Positions 21,545 through 33,606 of a DNA stretch of 64,000 bases are shown here, piece by piece. The translations under genes were made by a program, and so were the position numbers. Origin of the DNA: Epichloe hybrida (Eukaryota; Ascomycota; Sordariomycetes; Hypocreales; Clavicipitaceae). The notes beneath the pieces were generated by a model. It saw nothing but the letters and a program-made list of their open reading frames with translations. It ran no database searches and was not told the DNA's origin. Position 1 is the stretch's first letter, and the number at the start of each line of letters is the position of its first letter. The DNA lies in NCBI GenBank assembly GCA_019022495.1, contig JAFEKR010000006.1, positions 1,550,001-1,614,000 of the forward strand, read 5' to 3'.

Positions 21545-24500
21545 GTCAGATTATTGTTATACGAACGTAGTGCGAGAAAGCCTTGTCCGGTTGTGTGATA
21601 TGTTCAGAACAAGCGAGTAGAAAGAGAAGAAGACCAAATGGTTCCAGACCAACAAGGTTAAAGAGAGAATAAAGGTAAGGAGAGTAATTGGAAAAAAAAA
21701 AGGCAAAGAACAAATGAAGACTGCACACTGCCAAACCCGCAAGTAGAGGAACACGGCCGGCGAGTCACTAAAGAATGATGGGGGTCTGGACAAAAATGGA
21801 AGAAGAAAAGAATGGAAAGGACCAGACACAAGCGAAGCGAGGAGATAGCGGAGCAAAGTACTCGGCAAGATATCAAGAAGAACAGGAACCAGGGGATAAG
21901 ACGGAAACCGGCATGACCAAAATCTGAATTCGCGAAACTAGTGTGGCGGCGCGGATCAAACTGCCACCACAAGGAAGAGGGGGTGTCTGATGCCATCCAT
22001 GCCTGGTCAGGTCCTGGTGATGAGTCTCCGCCTTTGAAACTCCGAGTCGGAGGATAGATGAGACGATTCAGACCTAAAGAGCCGACGAAAGCAGGGCTCG
22101 GTAAGCTATCCAGCATGTGACACGGCCGATAGATCTTTCACGATACCTGGGCGGGCTGATGCTTCTTTGGCCGACGATTGACACGTTGCTCCGTCCAGGC
22201 CAGCCAGGAATGACAGTAGTCACGTTGAAGAGACTCGGTGCAATTCCCCAAGCTGTTGACGGAAATCATATTCCGCAGAAGCAATTTGGTTTGTTTTCCC
22301 TTCCTTCTTCGGCTTTTTTTTCTTTGGGCTCGGGCATGCAGACGCAGAAGTCTCCAGAGTCCACATTGAGTAGAGTTGATGTTGGAGGAGTCAGGGCGTC
22401 TCACGCTTGTCGGGCAAATGGCAAATCCCTGTTGACGGCGGCTCCTTCCTGATTCAACATCCCGAGTCCCACCAATGACAGACCGCCGGAGCTATCGCCC
22501 CAGGCAATCGACGTTTTCGCCTCCCCTTTCTTTCTCCTTGAATCACCCCAAGACGAAAGAAAGAAGTGCACCAGTGTCTGAGCGACAACATTTCGGCGAG
22601 GAACTCTCATGCAACTCCGTGACGCCGATGTCTAGAAATTATGTGTTGCTACCATGATGCAGGTTTTTTCTTCTTTTCCTGTGGTCAGCTATCCATCGCG
22701 TACTTATCCTGCTGACCGGATTCGCGCCTCACCCTCAACCCCTCCTTCAAACCCGACTATGATTATGATTATGATCACTCAAATTTGCGAAAGCTTATTC
22801 CCGGTGAGTCACATCCCGCCGTCACGTCACGCCGGGAGTCTATTACTGCGCTTCGTAATTTTCCCTTGGCTGGGTACTGCCGGCAATGATAAGATATGGA
22901 AAAGTCCTAGATATCGAATGCGTTGGCCACAATCATTTGTATAGCGAACCCTGTGGCCTGAACGGAGACATCTCACAAACATGTGTGTAATACCAAAAAA
23001 AAAAGTATCTGTTAGTATGACGGGATACCTGATATCAGGCTTCGATAGTTGTGAGCTCAAAGAAAAGTATTATTATTATTATCTATTCTAAGCTATAGAA
23101 GAAAGGAGGGGAAAAAGGTTATAAAAGAGAGGGTATTCTAAATAGAAGAAACCATTGTGTGTGAGTTACATAACTAATAAGCCTGAGGTTGTCTCTTTCA
23201 TGGTTCACTATTTGATACTTTGTTGTCATAAGACGGACCGACGTTGCTCCGCATAGCCAACACCATCTAAAGGAACGAGTCATCGCCAAGGACAACATCT
23301 CCTCCCAGCCGTACCCTTTTCTCAATAACTCTTGACGACTGCCGCCATGTTCTGGTATGAACCATAACCCCAAACAAAAAGAGCCCAAGCTAAATTTTCT
23401 TTCTAGCGAGATGAATCCCCTCATTACGGTATCCATTTGTCAAGTACGACCGAATGATTGGCTCTTCGATTGTCTGTGAAAAACTAACCGACTTACCAAG
23501 TGATGCCTTGGCGAGCTGACAAGATGCAGAGAATCAGACCTTCTGCCTTCTTCCAAGCGAAGAAATACTGTGCAGCCACACCATGCATGCTGCACCAAAT
23601 TTAATCTACAACTCTGGGACCTCTGGTGCTGTCTGGACTATTGGTGGTGCGTTCTGTAAAGCCAAGGCTTGGATGGAAGGAATGGAAACGGAGGCAGGGA
23701 CGTTGAAATATGTGCAGAAGCGATTTGACATACCGGTGCCTGAGATTGTTTATGACTGGCAATACTCGCCGGCCCTGATGTGCTGTCGCATCACTTCCAA
23801 CAGTATCACCAGGTTCGCGCCAACGCCACGCCGCGCAAGGTGAAGACCAGCCACGCCTCACATACCTCACGTAGACGTCTGCTTTCACTTACAGGCTGAT
23901 AACTGGCGGCTAGCAATAAGTCAAGTCGTCTTTTATGGCTACACGGACTGTGTTATCTCAAATAACCAGTTTGTTGAAAAGCAAATCGTATTGTGGGTAA
24001 TCGTATCTTTTTCACACCCCTCCAACTCGCTTGAGATTTTGTTACTCGGAGAATTCAGTTTACGGTTCGGCACAAGGACAAATTGAACCTCATAGAAGGC
24101 TCCTTGCGCGCTTCCAAGGTCATCTTTGAATGCGAGCAGCAACTGTTTCATGGATTCTGAACGTTATTTCAATGAAGTCCGTCTCGGCATCGAACTGCTC
24201 ACCAACGAGTCGAAAAGTCTAGCGTCTTGGACAGGCGACATATCCTCTGGCTCCAACGGAGCCCGTTCCCATTACTCGTGCCGAGCTCGATCGCCTGTCC
24301 TGGGAGTTACAGGCAGGACAGATTTGGCGATGCGCGTCGGATACTTTTCGTCCCTGCTCCACCATGTTAGAGTTTTGGTTGAAACGTTTACTTAGTCTGC
24401 TCGCCGTGACTAGCCATTTTCGATTTCTTTTTTGGGGAGCAATGTTTCTGCACAGTAGGTGCTGGCTATACCTAGCCAGGTGGACGTTGACTAACTTTAT

Positions 24501-24862
24501 AGCTGCATTCTTGAATTGAGCAGCGGGAGTTCCACTGCGGCTAATGGGCCATGGCACTATTGCAAGCCAGTTAGTTCTATGTACTTCGTTCGTACAGAGC
24601 TGCAATATCAAGGTCATGAAGTCATTGACAGCCGGACAACGGACAACAGACAACAAATCACGGTGACTGGTTATACGTGACAAGTGCGGATCTCACACTA
24701 TAAGATTCTGTCCTGCCCGCGCTTCGTGTATCGCCTTGGTGAACATCAATCCGCCGATCCCGAGCAACAAGATTATTTGTCCGCCACTTGGAAAATTTGG
24801 AAGCAGCGGAAGAGAATCCAGAGCAAAAAAAAAAGCTCTCATTGTTTAATTATGCCTGCTCT
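21545..24862. other. Gene-poor region with decayed sequence
   Basis: 3.3 kb upstream of the repeat protein. It holds T/A-rich promoter-like DNA at 21550-21850 and a TTATTATTATTATT microsatellite near 23069-23083 inside AT-rich sequence (22980-23170). It also holds a phosphotransferase-like relic at 23583-23850. Beyond that I see no intact gene; frames after 23850 are broken repeatedly. Confidence 0.5.
23583..23850 (+). pseudogene. Relic of an APH-family phosphotransferase (N-lobe fragment)
   Basis: The frame from 23583 reads NLIYNSGTSGAVWTIGGAFC, then EGMETEAGTLKYVQKRFDIP and VPEIVYDW. This resembles the N-lobe of the large fungal APH/aminoglycoside-phosphotransferase-like family (pattern VW.IG.AFCKVK..EGME.EA.T..FV...FDIPVPEV.Y.W). 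After VYDW the similarity ends, and no HCDLGPxN-like catalytic loop can be read in any frame downstream. I take it as a truncated, decayed copy. Family assignment is by memory of the motif pattern only. Confidence 0.45.
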
Positions 24863-25967
24863 CTACAACTCAAGCGACACCCGTTCTTCCGTCTTGTCCG
24901 TCTTGGATCCCTCGGCGATCTTATCCAACCAAGCCGCCATGCGGAATCCAGCACGAGCAACCTGGACTTCGATGACCGGACCAGCCTTCTTGAAGTAGTC
25001 ACCGCCAAGTTCTTGGTTCTCGATAGCCTTTGGTCCTTCGGGAAGCACTAATTTCCAATGTGAGTAATGACGCGGAGCCGTATGAGTCGGGGGGAACAGA
25101 GCAGTTCGATCGCGTCCTGATTCAACTTACCGTGAGTGCACACAAAGGCATTCGCTTCCCTCGACCAAGCCATAGCCGTCTCTGTGGCATCCCCGAAGTT
25201 CAGATCCTTCAACCATGCCTCTCTCTGAGCGGCAAACTTGCCATGCTCAACTTCTCCAGCCAGGCGTTTTGCCCACTTCTGCGCCAGGGCGTACGGCTTC
25301 CCGCGCAGCCCCCCCAGCCATTTCTCTGCAATAGAACTATCCCAGACATGGTGCAGATTGAACTCCTTGCCATCCCACAAGACGTGGATACGATTCCCCC
25401 CCAGGGCGACATCTTCATTGTGCAAGGGCTGATGCAGGTCGCCGACGAAGTGGACGACAAACTTGGCCGCTTGGGCGCGACGCCATGCGGGCAGAGATGA
25501 GTCAAGAGACTGCTGGGTGTAGTTGGCCAAGGCGCTGATGACGCACCCGTCCTCCTTGCAATCACGCTGGAAATCGACGTTACATGAGTGAGGAGGGCTG
25601 TCGTGCGCATCGATGAAGTGGAAATTCTTGGTGAATTTGCCCCATTTCGTATAGCGTATGGAATCTGCCCACGAGGCCACCGAGGCCAGGTAATCGTCGT
25701 CGTCTCTGCGCAGCAGCTCCTTGAAGAAGACCTCTGTTGAGTTGGTGACGAAATGGCTGGCTAGATAGGCTGTGGTGACGTGTCCCAGTGCTGCATGATG
25801 GGGGGTGATGATTAGGGTGATGATTAGCATTCATTCATTTGCGCACGACGGGGTCATGGAACGTCAACTCTGTGGGCAAGCAGGTCTCGTCTCAACGTAC
25901 ATCCCCAGGCGGTGGCAACAGGTGCCGAGGCAAGGCCTACAGCCAGAGCGGCGAATGAAGACTTCAT
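24863..25967 (-). CDS. Secreted S1/P1-type zinc nuclease
   Basis: Three exons (25967-25901, 25790-25131, 25047-24863) give 303 residues. The signal peptide MKSSFAALAVGLASAPVATA ends just before Trp21, which would be the mature N-terminal Trp that binds zinc in P1 nuclease. All nine zinc ligands fall at the P1 position plus 20: W21, H26, D65, H80, H136, D140, H146, H169 and D173. They sit in WGSLGH, ASWADSIR, NFHFID, VVHFVGDLHQPLH and LHHVWDSS. The enzyme degrades single-stranded DNA and RNA and removes 3' phosphates in acidic secretions. Cysteines at C92, C100 and C105 suggest disulphides. Intron 1 lies immediately after the N-terminal WG. Confidence 0.92.
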
Positions 25968-27095
25968 GTTAGTGAGAGCTTGTATGAGACAAGGCGCACG
26001 GGCGAGGAGAGGATAAAAAACCCCTTTGCCGTTAGGAGAGGGTCGAGAATCGCAGGAAAGATGCAAAAGCTGGCTGAACTGGCTATATGTACAACATTTG
26101 GTTGGTTTTGACTATTGAAGCACCCAAGAATGATGACCAGTCGCCGCTGGACGATGGGCGAGTTGGCCGAGGGATGACGGCGCTGTCGAAAGCTCCACGA
26201 CGAATCAAGTCGATGGCGCCCTGCCGCGTGAAACGGAAAATATCAACGCGCCCCGCATTTATCAACATCACAAGAGCATGATTATGTAGGCTCGGCGTCA
26301 ATGGCTGCGAATTGGGAAGCAGCGCTGAGGCTGAGGCTGAGGCTAAGGGAGGCGGTTTCCACAAGTTCGATGGCAAGACGAGGCTTGAGACATTGGATTG
26401 AAGACGCCGAGCACCAGATGCGCGCCGCTTGCCAGGCCGCTTGCCAGGCCGCTTGCCAGGCCCCTCCCCCACACTATTCATCTCCAAGTGCTGTGCGGCC
26501 TGGTCAACTGGTGGTGGGCTGGGTTGACTGCGCGCAGGGCTGGCGATAACGAGCACTTTCCTGATTGATGGTTTGTTGTGCGCTTGCTTACTAATAAATT
26601 ACCCGCGCTGATAGCCTCCCTTGCCCCCGTTGCTCATTGGAACCTTGGCTGCAGGAGGGGCCCACTTCGTGCGTCACACGCCCGGAGCCGCACGAGACCG
26701 ATACGCAGACAGCCAATCATAACTTCATGCATGCGTCAAACCTAGATAGTAATTCCTTTGATAAGAAAATCAACCCGACTGACGCCAAACCACGCTCACG
26801 CTCATCATCGACCTGACCCTCCTCTCAGCTTCAGCTCTGTCAAGTTGATCTCGTGAGCTGTTGCTCATACAAGACCCCAATCCCTTGCTCAGCTTGGCAT
26901 CAAGTCCTCGCACCCAGATGATTCAAACACATCGCCCTTCTCGCATGCCATTCATCAAACTTGCATCATCTAATCTTCAACATCAAGTCTACCTCATCTG
27001 AACCTGGCTCAATTGCCTTGTTATCCGCCATTTTTCCCCCCTAGTTGCGAACGAGGCAAATACTGTTGGACTGGAAAGGACGGAGACGACTTGAT
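25968..27095. other. Divergent intergenic region, nuclease / transporter
   Basis: Between two divergent genes. It contains a GAGGCT repeat near 26325-26343, three copies of GCCGCTTGCCAG at about 26426-26461, and C/T-rich leader DNA (26880-27050) before the transporter ATG. No gene seen. Confidence 0.55.
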
Positions 27096-28383
27096 ATGGC
27101 TTCCTCTGTGCCGGCAGCGTTTGCTGGCGTGAGCCAATCCATGTACTTGGGACAGGCTCTTTCTGGTATTTTTGGCAGCGTTAGCTTGACAGCTTGGATG
27201 TGTCTTTTGGTGAGTTTGATGTGTCGCTGCATCTGAAATGATAAAAGTGAATGCCCTCGCTGGCCTCGGCCTTCACAGACGAACAAGCCTGGCTGACTGG
27301 GTTGATTTGCAGTTACCTCAATTGATCGTCAACTACAAGACGAAAAGCGCCGATGGCCTTAGCATGGCCTTTCTCATTGTATGGCTCCTAGGCGATATCT
27401 GTAATTTCATAGGCAAGTCATTACTCCGTTCTTCTTCTTTTTCGTCATGTCTCTCACTAATGACTGATACGTGTGGAACAGGAGCGCTCTTCACCAAGTT
27501 GGCCCCCAGTGCCATCGCGTTGGCCACATACTTCTGCTTTCTCGACGTAATCCTCATTTCCCAGACCGGCTACTACAAATCGAAAGCTGCCAGTCGACGT
27601 GCTACTGCCCATCACGAAGCACTTCTCGGCGCCCGCAGTGCCTGCGAAGAGTCCCCCCTTCTCGGACGACGACGAAGCTCAACTGATCTTCCTGGGTCCC
27701 TCATCCGCCACGATACCCACCGGGAGTCGGCTCTCGAGCCCATTCGAAAGGAAGTCACTCGCCAGGATGATGCGCATGAACGTCGACCCTGGCTTAACAA
27801 CCTACTTGGTTTAACGGCTGTATATATCGTCGGCTTCACGGGCTGGTTCATTTCATACAAGGCTGGCGCGTGGAACAGTGATGATGGCATCCCCGACAAT
27901 GGACCGAGCGTGCCCGATCCTTCTGAAGCAGATGAGTTGAAAGCCAAGTTCGGGCTAGCCCTTGGTTACACGAGTGCTTTGTTTTACCTCTGGTGAGTGT
28001 ACACTGCCGAAAACATGCGGGACATCCTGCCCTGTAGTAGGTACTGGAGGTGGCTAACTGAATCCTCAGCGCGAGATTGCCCCAGATATTCAAGAACTAC
28101 AGAGAAAAGTCATGTGAAGGTATGTATGCTCGATTCGATACATGTCGAGTTCAGCTGACACAAGATCCGACCAGGCCTCTCCCTCTTCTTCTTCATGCTC
28201 TCGCTCACTGGGAACATGACATACGGACTCAGTCTGATCGCGTACTCCCAAAACAAGGAATACCTGCTCACCACGCTGCCTTGGCTCCTGGGCTCTCTCG
28301 GCACCATGGTGGAAGACTCGACTATATTTGTGCAGTTTCGCATCTACGGCGACAGTACGCGTCGGTCTTCTGTTGACCAGTAG
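27096..28383 (+). CDS. PQ-loop vacuolar basic amino-acid transporter (Ypq1/Rtc2-like)
   Basis: Five exons, 27096-27209, 27313-27412, 27482-27992, 28070-28119 and 28175-28383, give 327 residues. Two PQ-loop motifs, LLPQLIVNYKTKSADGLS (about residue 39) and LPQIFKNYREKSCEGLS (about residue 245), flank a variable cytosolic loop. The rest is hydrophobic: GIFGSVSLTAWMCLL, SMAFLIVWLLGDICNF, IALATYFCFLDVILI, FGLALGYTSALFYLC and LFFFMLSLTGNMTYGLSLIA. Seven-helix proteins of this type (yeast Ypq1-3, human PQLC2) export Lys/Arg/His-type amino acids or their conjugates across the vacuole or lysosome membrane. Intron 2 (27413-27481) begins with GC, not GT; no GT donor nearby keeps frame. The last few residues (DSTRRSSVDQ) are variable in the family and less certain. 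Confidence 0.87.
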
Positions 28384-28950
28384 ATGGCCCTGCTCGCATC
28401 GCCACGTCTGACGAGCTGCTCAGGATGTCATGTCTGTCTTTCATCGTTTTCTTGGGTTTTCTCTCATCGAGACGTGTTATGAATCGCAATTTCGCATTTA
28501 ATAGGGCGTTTAGGCCATTCGGACGCATGAGTCCAGATTGGGCCTGGGAGGGTGTGTATTTATTTTTCGTTTCCATTATCGGGCTCTCGGGAGCATTGGG
28601 CCTCATTATGTAGTCATTGCATAGTGTCGCTGCATGGGATACGTCCCTCATTGATAACTTTCATCCTTTATTTACCGTTCGTCCCTTCAGTATCCGAATA
28701 GACACGAAAGTGGACCAAAAACTCGTCGCGCAAAATGTGCATTCATGTTAGCATTGCCTGGCAACCTGGTACTAAGAAGTATCCATCCAGCTCTCTCCGA
28801 TGGCGGGGCACTCGCCCCAAACATGGAACCAATTGACTCAGCCATCTTGATCCTGGGATTTGTAATTGTGTCCTCTTCAACAACGCGATCAACTTGTTCT
28901 TCACTTTGAGTCTTTCTCTACCTCTGTCAACGATTCACGGAGCACTCGGA
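28384..28950. other. Intergenic
   Basis: 3' flank of the transporter and promoter of the dehydrogenase. The small frame at 28425-28613 has no family resemblance and probably lies in the 3' UTR. Nothing else seen. Confidence 0.6.
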
Positions 28951-30450
28951 ATGGCCACTCAGTTCCCCCCCAAGAAATGCGGTTCGTCCTCGCTCGTCCC
29001 GCCTCCTCAATCGCAATGATACGTCGTCACCTTTCCCCATTGACCAACCCTTTCCACACCAAAATCTCAACCTCATCACTCATACCTAACAATACTCCCC
29101 AGGCGTCCTTGGAGCCACAGGCTCCGTCGGCCAGCGCTTCATCCTCCTCCTCGCCCAACACCCGTCGCTCAAGCTCCACGCCCTGGGAGCGTCGTCCCGA
29201 TCCGCCGGAAAAAAGTACAGAGACGCCGTCCGATGGAAGCAAGCGTTGCCGATGAGCCCGTCCCTCGCGGACCTCGTTGTGCGGGAATGCAAAGCCAGCG
29301 AGTTCAGCGACTGCGACGTTGTATTTTCCGGGCTGGATTCCGACGTGGCAGGAGAGATAGGTAAAAAAAAACCAACCAACCAATTTTCAATCCTCTTCCC
29401 GCCTTTTTCTTTTTCTTTTTTCTTTATTTAAAAAAAAAAAAAAGATTGTTTCAACTGCCAAATTGCACGTTTGTTGATGGAAATCGAATGAAAAAAAAAA
29501 AAACAGAGCAGGAGTTTCTCAAGGCCGAAATCCCCGTCTTCTCGAATGCCAAGAACCACCGGCGCGATCCTCTCGTGCCGCTCGTCGTGCCGACCGTCAA
29601 CCTCTCGCACCTGGATCTCATCCCCCACCAACGACGCGTAAACAAGCTCCAAAGGGGCTTCCTGGTGTGCAACTCCAACTGCGCCGTCATCGGGCTTGTC
29701 GGCCCCTTCGCCGCCCTCCAGGCGGCGTTTGGCCCCATCACAACCGTCAGCATCGTCACCATGCAGGCCGTCTCGGGCGCGGGATACCCCGGCGTGTCGT
29801 CCATGGACATGATTGACAACGTGGTCCCCTTTATCCAGGGCGAGGAAGACAAGCTCGAGACGGAGGCCCGCAAGATTCTCGGCCGGCTCGACGACGCCAA
29901 GTCGGCCTTCGTCGAGCAGCACGGCCTGCGCGTCTCGGCGACGTGCAATCGCGTTCCCGTGCTGGACGGCCACACCGCCTGCGTGAGCCTCAGCTTCGAG
30001 CGACGGCCTGCTCCCTCGGCGGAGGAGTGCAAGGCCGCCATGAGGGCGTACGTGGCTGAGGCGCAGGCGCTGGGATGTCCCTCGGCCCCGGACCCTGCCA
30101 TCCGGGTGTTTGACGAGGACGATCGTCCTCAGCCGAGGCTCGATAGGGACCTGGGCAACGGGTACACTGTCAGCGTGGGTCGTTTGAGAGAGGACGAGAG
30201 TGGTGTTTTCGATATCAAGTTCACGGCTCTCAGCCACAACAGTACGTTACTTTCCCTGGTTTTTATTTTTTCAACTCCAAGTCCCAATTTTATCATCACC
30301 ACCACATTACATTTCCATCAAGTTTGCGGGGAAAGATAGAAAAAAAAAAAGGAGACCCCAGTACTAATTAATGCCGTCATAGCCGTCATCGGAGCCGCCG
30401 GCTCATCGATATTGAATGCCGAGGCCGCGGTCCTCAAAGGCTACATTTGA
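28951..30450 (+). CDS. HOM2: Aspartate-semialdehyde dehydrogenase
   Basis: Four exons, 28951-28981, 29103-29360, 29507-30241 and 30383-30450, give 363 residues, close to the 365 of yeast Hom2. It makes aspartate semialdehyde from aspartyl phosphate with NADPH, the branch point to threonine, methionine and isoleucine; fungi make lysine by another route. The N-terminal dinucleotide loop is [13 protein letters not shown], completed across junction 1. The active-site cysteine is in [32 protein letters not shown] and [20 protein letters not shown] are typical of the archaeal/fungal class. The C-terminus [18 protein letters not shown] is family-like. Intron 2 is rich in A, T and C homopolymers. Confidence 0.95.
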
Positions 30451-31094
30451 ATTAAACGGTGTATACACAAGAAAGTTTGAATAGAATGAAATGATATGCG
30501 CACTATGATCTGTGAAACGATTCCAAGTCTAATGACATTGATCACAGTGTCGTGATGAATTACCTACAAAGAGATATCATGTGCGCAAGCCAACGTAATA
30601 TCCACGTTGAGTGACAGAACCTCGGAGACATATCCGCATTCGTCATCATTATCCTCACGCGAACCACAAAATGATAATGGACGCGCATGATGATCGTAGA
30701 GTTCTATTCATGGCCAAGCTAGGCAAGGAGACTCCCGAGGGTATATATGATGCCATCTGTCCATCTGTCCTTCTGTCCAACAACAAAAACAAGACCCTCC
30801 TCGAACCATTCGATTCCACATATCGTCACACGACTAGTGATAGACTCGAACACAACAACAGAAGATATAAAAAGTCGTCTGGTTGTTGGGGACGTCCATC
30901 CTCCAGCCTGTTCGTCCCGAAACAAGTCCTCGCCAGTGCAGAGGTTGACAAGAGACCGCCTGGAATATCCTGTCCGGTTCCCAGAGCCGTAAACGCCAGA
31001 GGAGATTTGAAGAGAGGGGAAAGAAGAAGAAAGGAAAAACGGGAAAGAAAAAAAAAACGTTAAGAGGTAAATTTGAGATGCTTTGTACGTTAAT
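30451..31094. other. Convergent intergenic region
   Basis: Between the stops of HOM2 (+) and the RING gene (-). A purine-rich strip (GAAGAGAGGGGAAAGAAGAA and onward) lies at 31009-31060. No gene seen. Confidence 0.6.
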
Positions 31095-33606
31095 TCATCG
31101 GCTTCGATGCCCAGGAGAGGGAGAGCGGTGTTCTGATGTGCTTCGCCCATTGAAGTTGCTCGAGAAAATGCCCAGCCAGCCGCCTTCTCGCCGCGTGGCC
31201 CGTGGACTTGTTCTTGCTTCTGCGTTTGCTATGCCTTGCTCGAGGTCGACATTTCTCTCTCTCTCGGCGGAGCCGGATCCGGAAGCTTCGGCCTCGTCCT
31301 CCTCGTCCTCCTCATCCTCGTCACTATCCTCTCGGTATGGCTCGTATCGAGGACCGTTTCCTCTTCCGCGTTGCAGCGACCGAACCACATCGCCTTTGCA
31401 AATGGGACATGTTCGTCGGCGCGTGGTAAGCCAGGGTGTACTGGGAGCCAAGTCAGTTGTTGTGCCAGCAACAGGCAGGAAAAAGAAGCAAAACTTACAT
31501 GCAATCAGCATGGAACTCGTGGCCGCACGGTAAACTCATAACCCTGCTCACACCGTCGACGTATTCCTCCAGGCACACAACGCACTCGACTTGCCGACCC
31601 ATATACTTCCTCCACTCGGCTGAAAACCCTCCGGCTCCCTTCTCAAACCCAGACCGACGATTCGTCCCAGACGGCTCCTGCGGCGCAGGTATTATTGCTG
31701 TGCTCGGCGCCAGGAAGTTGGGACTCTCCATGACACCAGTGGTAGTCCTTGAGCGGGGGCGAGATCGCGATGGGCCATGCTGCAGCAGGGGCGTCATGGG
31801 TGTTGCGATTGTAGGGGAAGGTAGTCTGGGCGACAGGTTGGACGTGGTTGACGAAACGGTGTGATATGTTCGCACCGGCAGCTGATCTACAACCGATTTT
31901 GGTGCTCTCCAGCGTCTTCTGCGGATCCTAGCTCGCAGGATGAGAAGCGCATACACAATAGTTAGTGTAACTAATGGACTGATGACCAGCACAAGCAGAG
32001 TGTCGAAGAAGGGGCTTGCGCTGCTAGTTGGTGTGATAGTCACCCAGAGGCCCTCATGAGTTGGTCGCTTGCCAGACTGTGGTGGCCGTTGAGGATCTGG
32101 CGGCGGGGTTTTGGGGTCTGGTGCGGCATTGGAGTCACCAATGCCGAACAATTTCGACATGAGGCCATGGTTCTTGGAAATACCCTCAGACCCCATGCTA
32201 CTAGCACGGTCGGAATTTGAACCTGTGCTGCCGCCTTTGTTCGCCTCGGTCTGTTTGGACGTCGCCTTCTCCTCATACTCATGTTTGCCTGTGCTGCCAA
32301 CCAGATCAGGGTCTCGCCAGTCATGCACGCCAATGACAAACTCATCACCATTAGACTTATTCTTGGGTGTCCTTATTTTTCCCATGGTCTCGCTGATCAT
32401 CTTGTCCTTTTCGTCATTCCAATCCTCAACCAGCACCCAATCCAGACGTCCACTGCTTGGAGGCCGGCTCTCCGAACTGACATGGTGAGCTGAGTCACTC
32501 TTGTAAACGCCTTGAAGAATTCCGCGGCCTTGTCCAAATTTTGATTTCGCAAACGACGGCCTCAACGGTTGCTTTTTCTTTTCGTCGGTACTTGGTTTGG
32601 CTTTCGAATCTCCAGCATTTTTAGGAACAGCAGCAGCATTGGAATCAGCAGACGATCTCTTCTGATGTTTCGCCGGCGCAGATTGTTGCACTTTCAGCAC
32701 CGGATTTCCATTGTCATCAATCGTGTCCTCGATGAAACTCCCCGGCTGCGTCAACGACGACAGAAGCTGTGCGGTTGTGCGGGCTGTAAAGACCGAGGGT
32801 ACAGTGACGTTGTCGACCTCATCACCGTGCGCAAACATTTGAATCAACGGGCCACCCTTCTGGTTATCGCCTACGATGACAGCAATGGCTCCCCTGCGCT
32901 GCGCCCACATGACTTTTTCGAGAAAACCACACCCCCCACGCTTCAGCAGGACAACCTTGCCCTCGATTTCCGCAGCTTCCTGAATGGACTGGATATCGGC
33001 ATGGGCGGAGGAACCGCTTGAAGCATCTAGCCGGGAGAGTGCGCCCGAAACCTCTTCAGTTAAATAGTCATCTGTGTTATCATGCTTGTCATTTTTCGGC
33101 CGCGCTTTAGCCTTGGCGATGGAGTCACGGCGGTCATCCGGGCCGAGGAGGCCACCACCGTTCTTCGGCACCTTTGATTTCACCGAAGTAATCCTCGTTG
33201 ATCCAGCCTTGAACGAGTTCCTGAGCGATGCCCGCGTGTTCGAACTACCCCAGCCGGGCAAGTCGCTGCACCCAAGTTCCCCATCTGTATCCAATCCGTC
33301 TTCTCCAAAGCCGCTGCCCACCCAGAGCTGCGCACTCAAGCCCCTAGGGGCCAGTTTGGGGCCAAAAGCGGCGGGACGGGCAGCGAACGATGTACTATTA
33401 TCATCGGTCAAGCTGATGGCAGCATTTGGTGGGAATAGAGAGAACGGCGTGTTGTAGTACATGAAGCCAAAGACCGACGTGGACGCTCGGGCGGTAGATG
33501 GATAAGAAGCGACAGCATTCGTACGAGTGGTCGTTAAGCCGCGGTATAAGATGAAGAGGGATGCAGAGATAGAGAAGACAAGTATCGCGATCCGGGGCGG
33601 CCGCAT
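31095..33606 (-). CDS. PA-TM-RING type E3 ubiquitin ligase
   Basis: Two exons (33606-31499, 31440-31095) give 817 residues. The longer frame upstream begins with GTG, so the first ATG (MRPPRIAILVFSISASLFIL) is taken; it opens with a signal anchor. A protease-associated domain follows, with its split halves around YYNTPFSLFPPNAAISLTDD and KVVLLKRGGCGFLEKVMWAQ, then VPSVFTARTTAQLL. A transmembrane helix (FFDTLLVLVISPLVTLTIVY) precedes a RING-H2 finger: CVVCLEEY, then CGHEFHADCITPWL and CPIC, with the junction inside HADC-ITPWL. The tail is acidic (EDSDEDEEDEEDEAEA). Such proteins ubiquitinate cargo at endosomes or the vacuole; targets here are unknown. The linker between the PA domain and the helix is unusually long (about 250 residues, disordered). 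Confidence 0.88.

Noticed and set aside
28425..28613. 62-codon hydrophobic frame after the PQ-loop transporter
   Set aside because: It lies in the probable 3' UTR and does not continue the transporter's frame through any good splice site.
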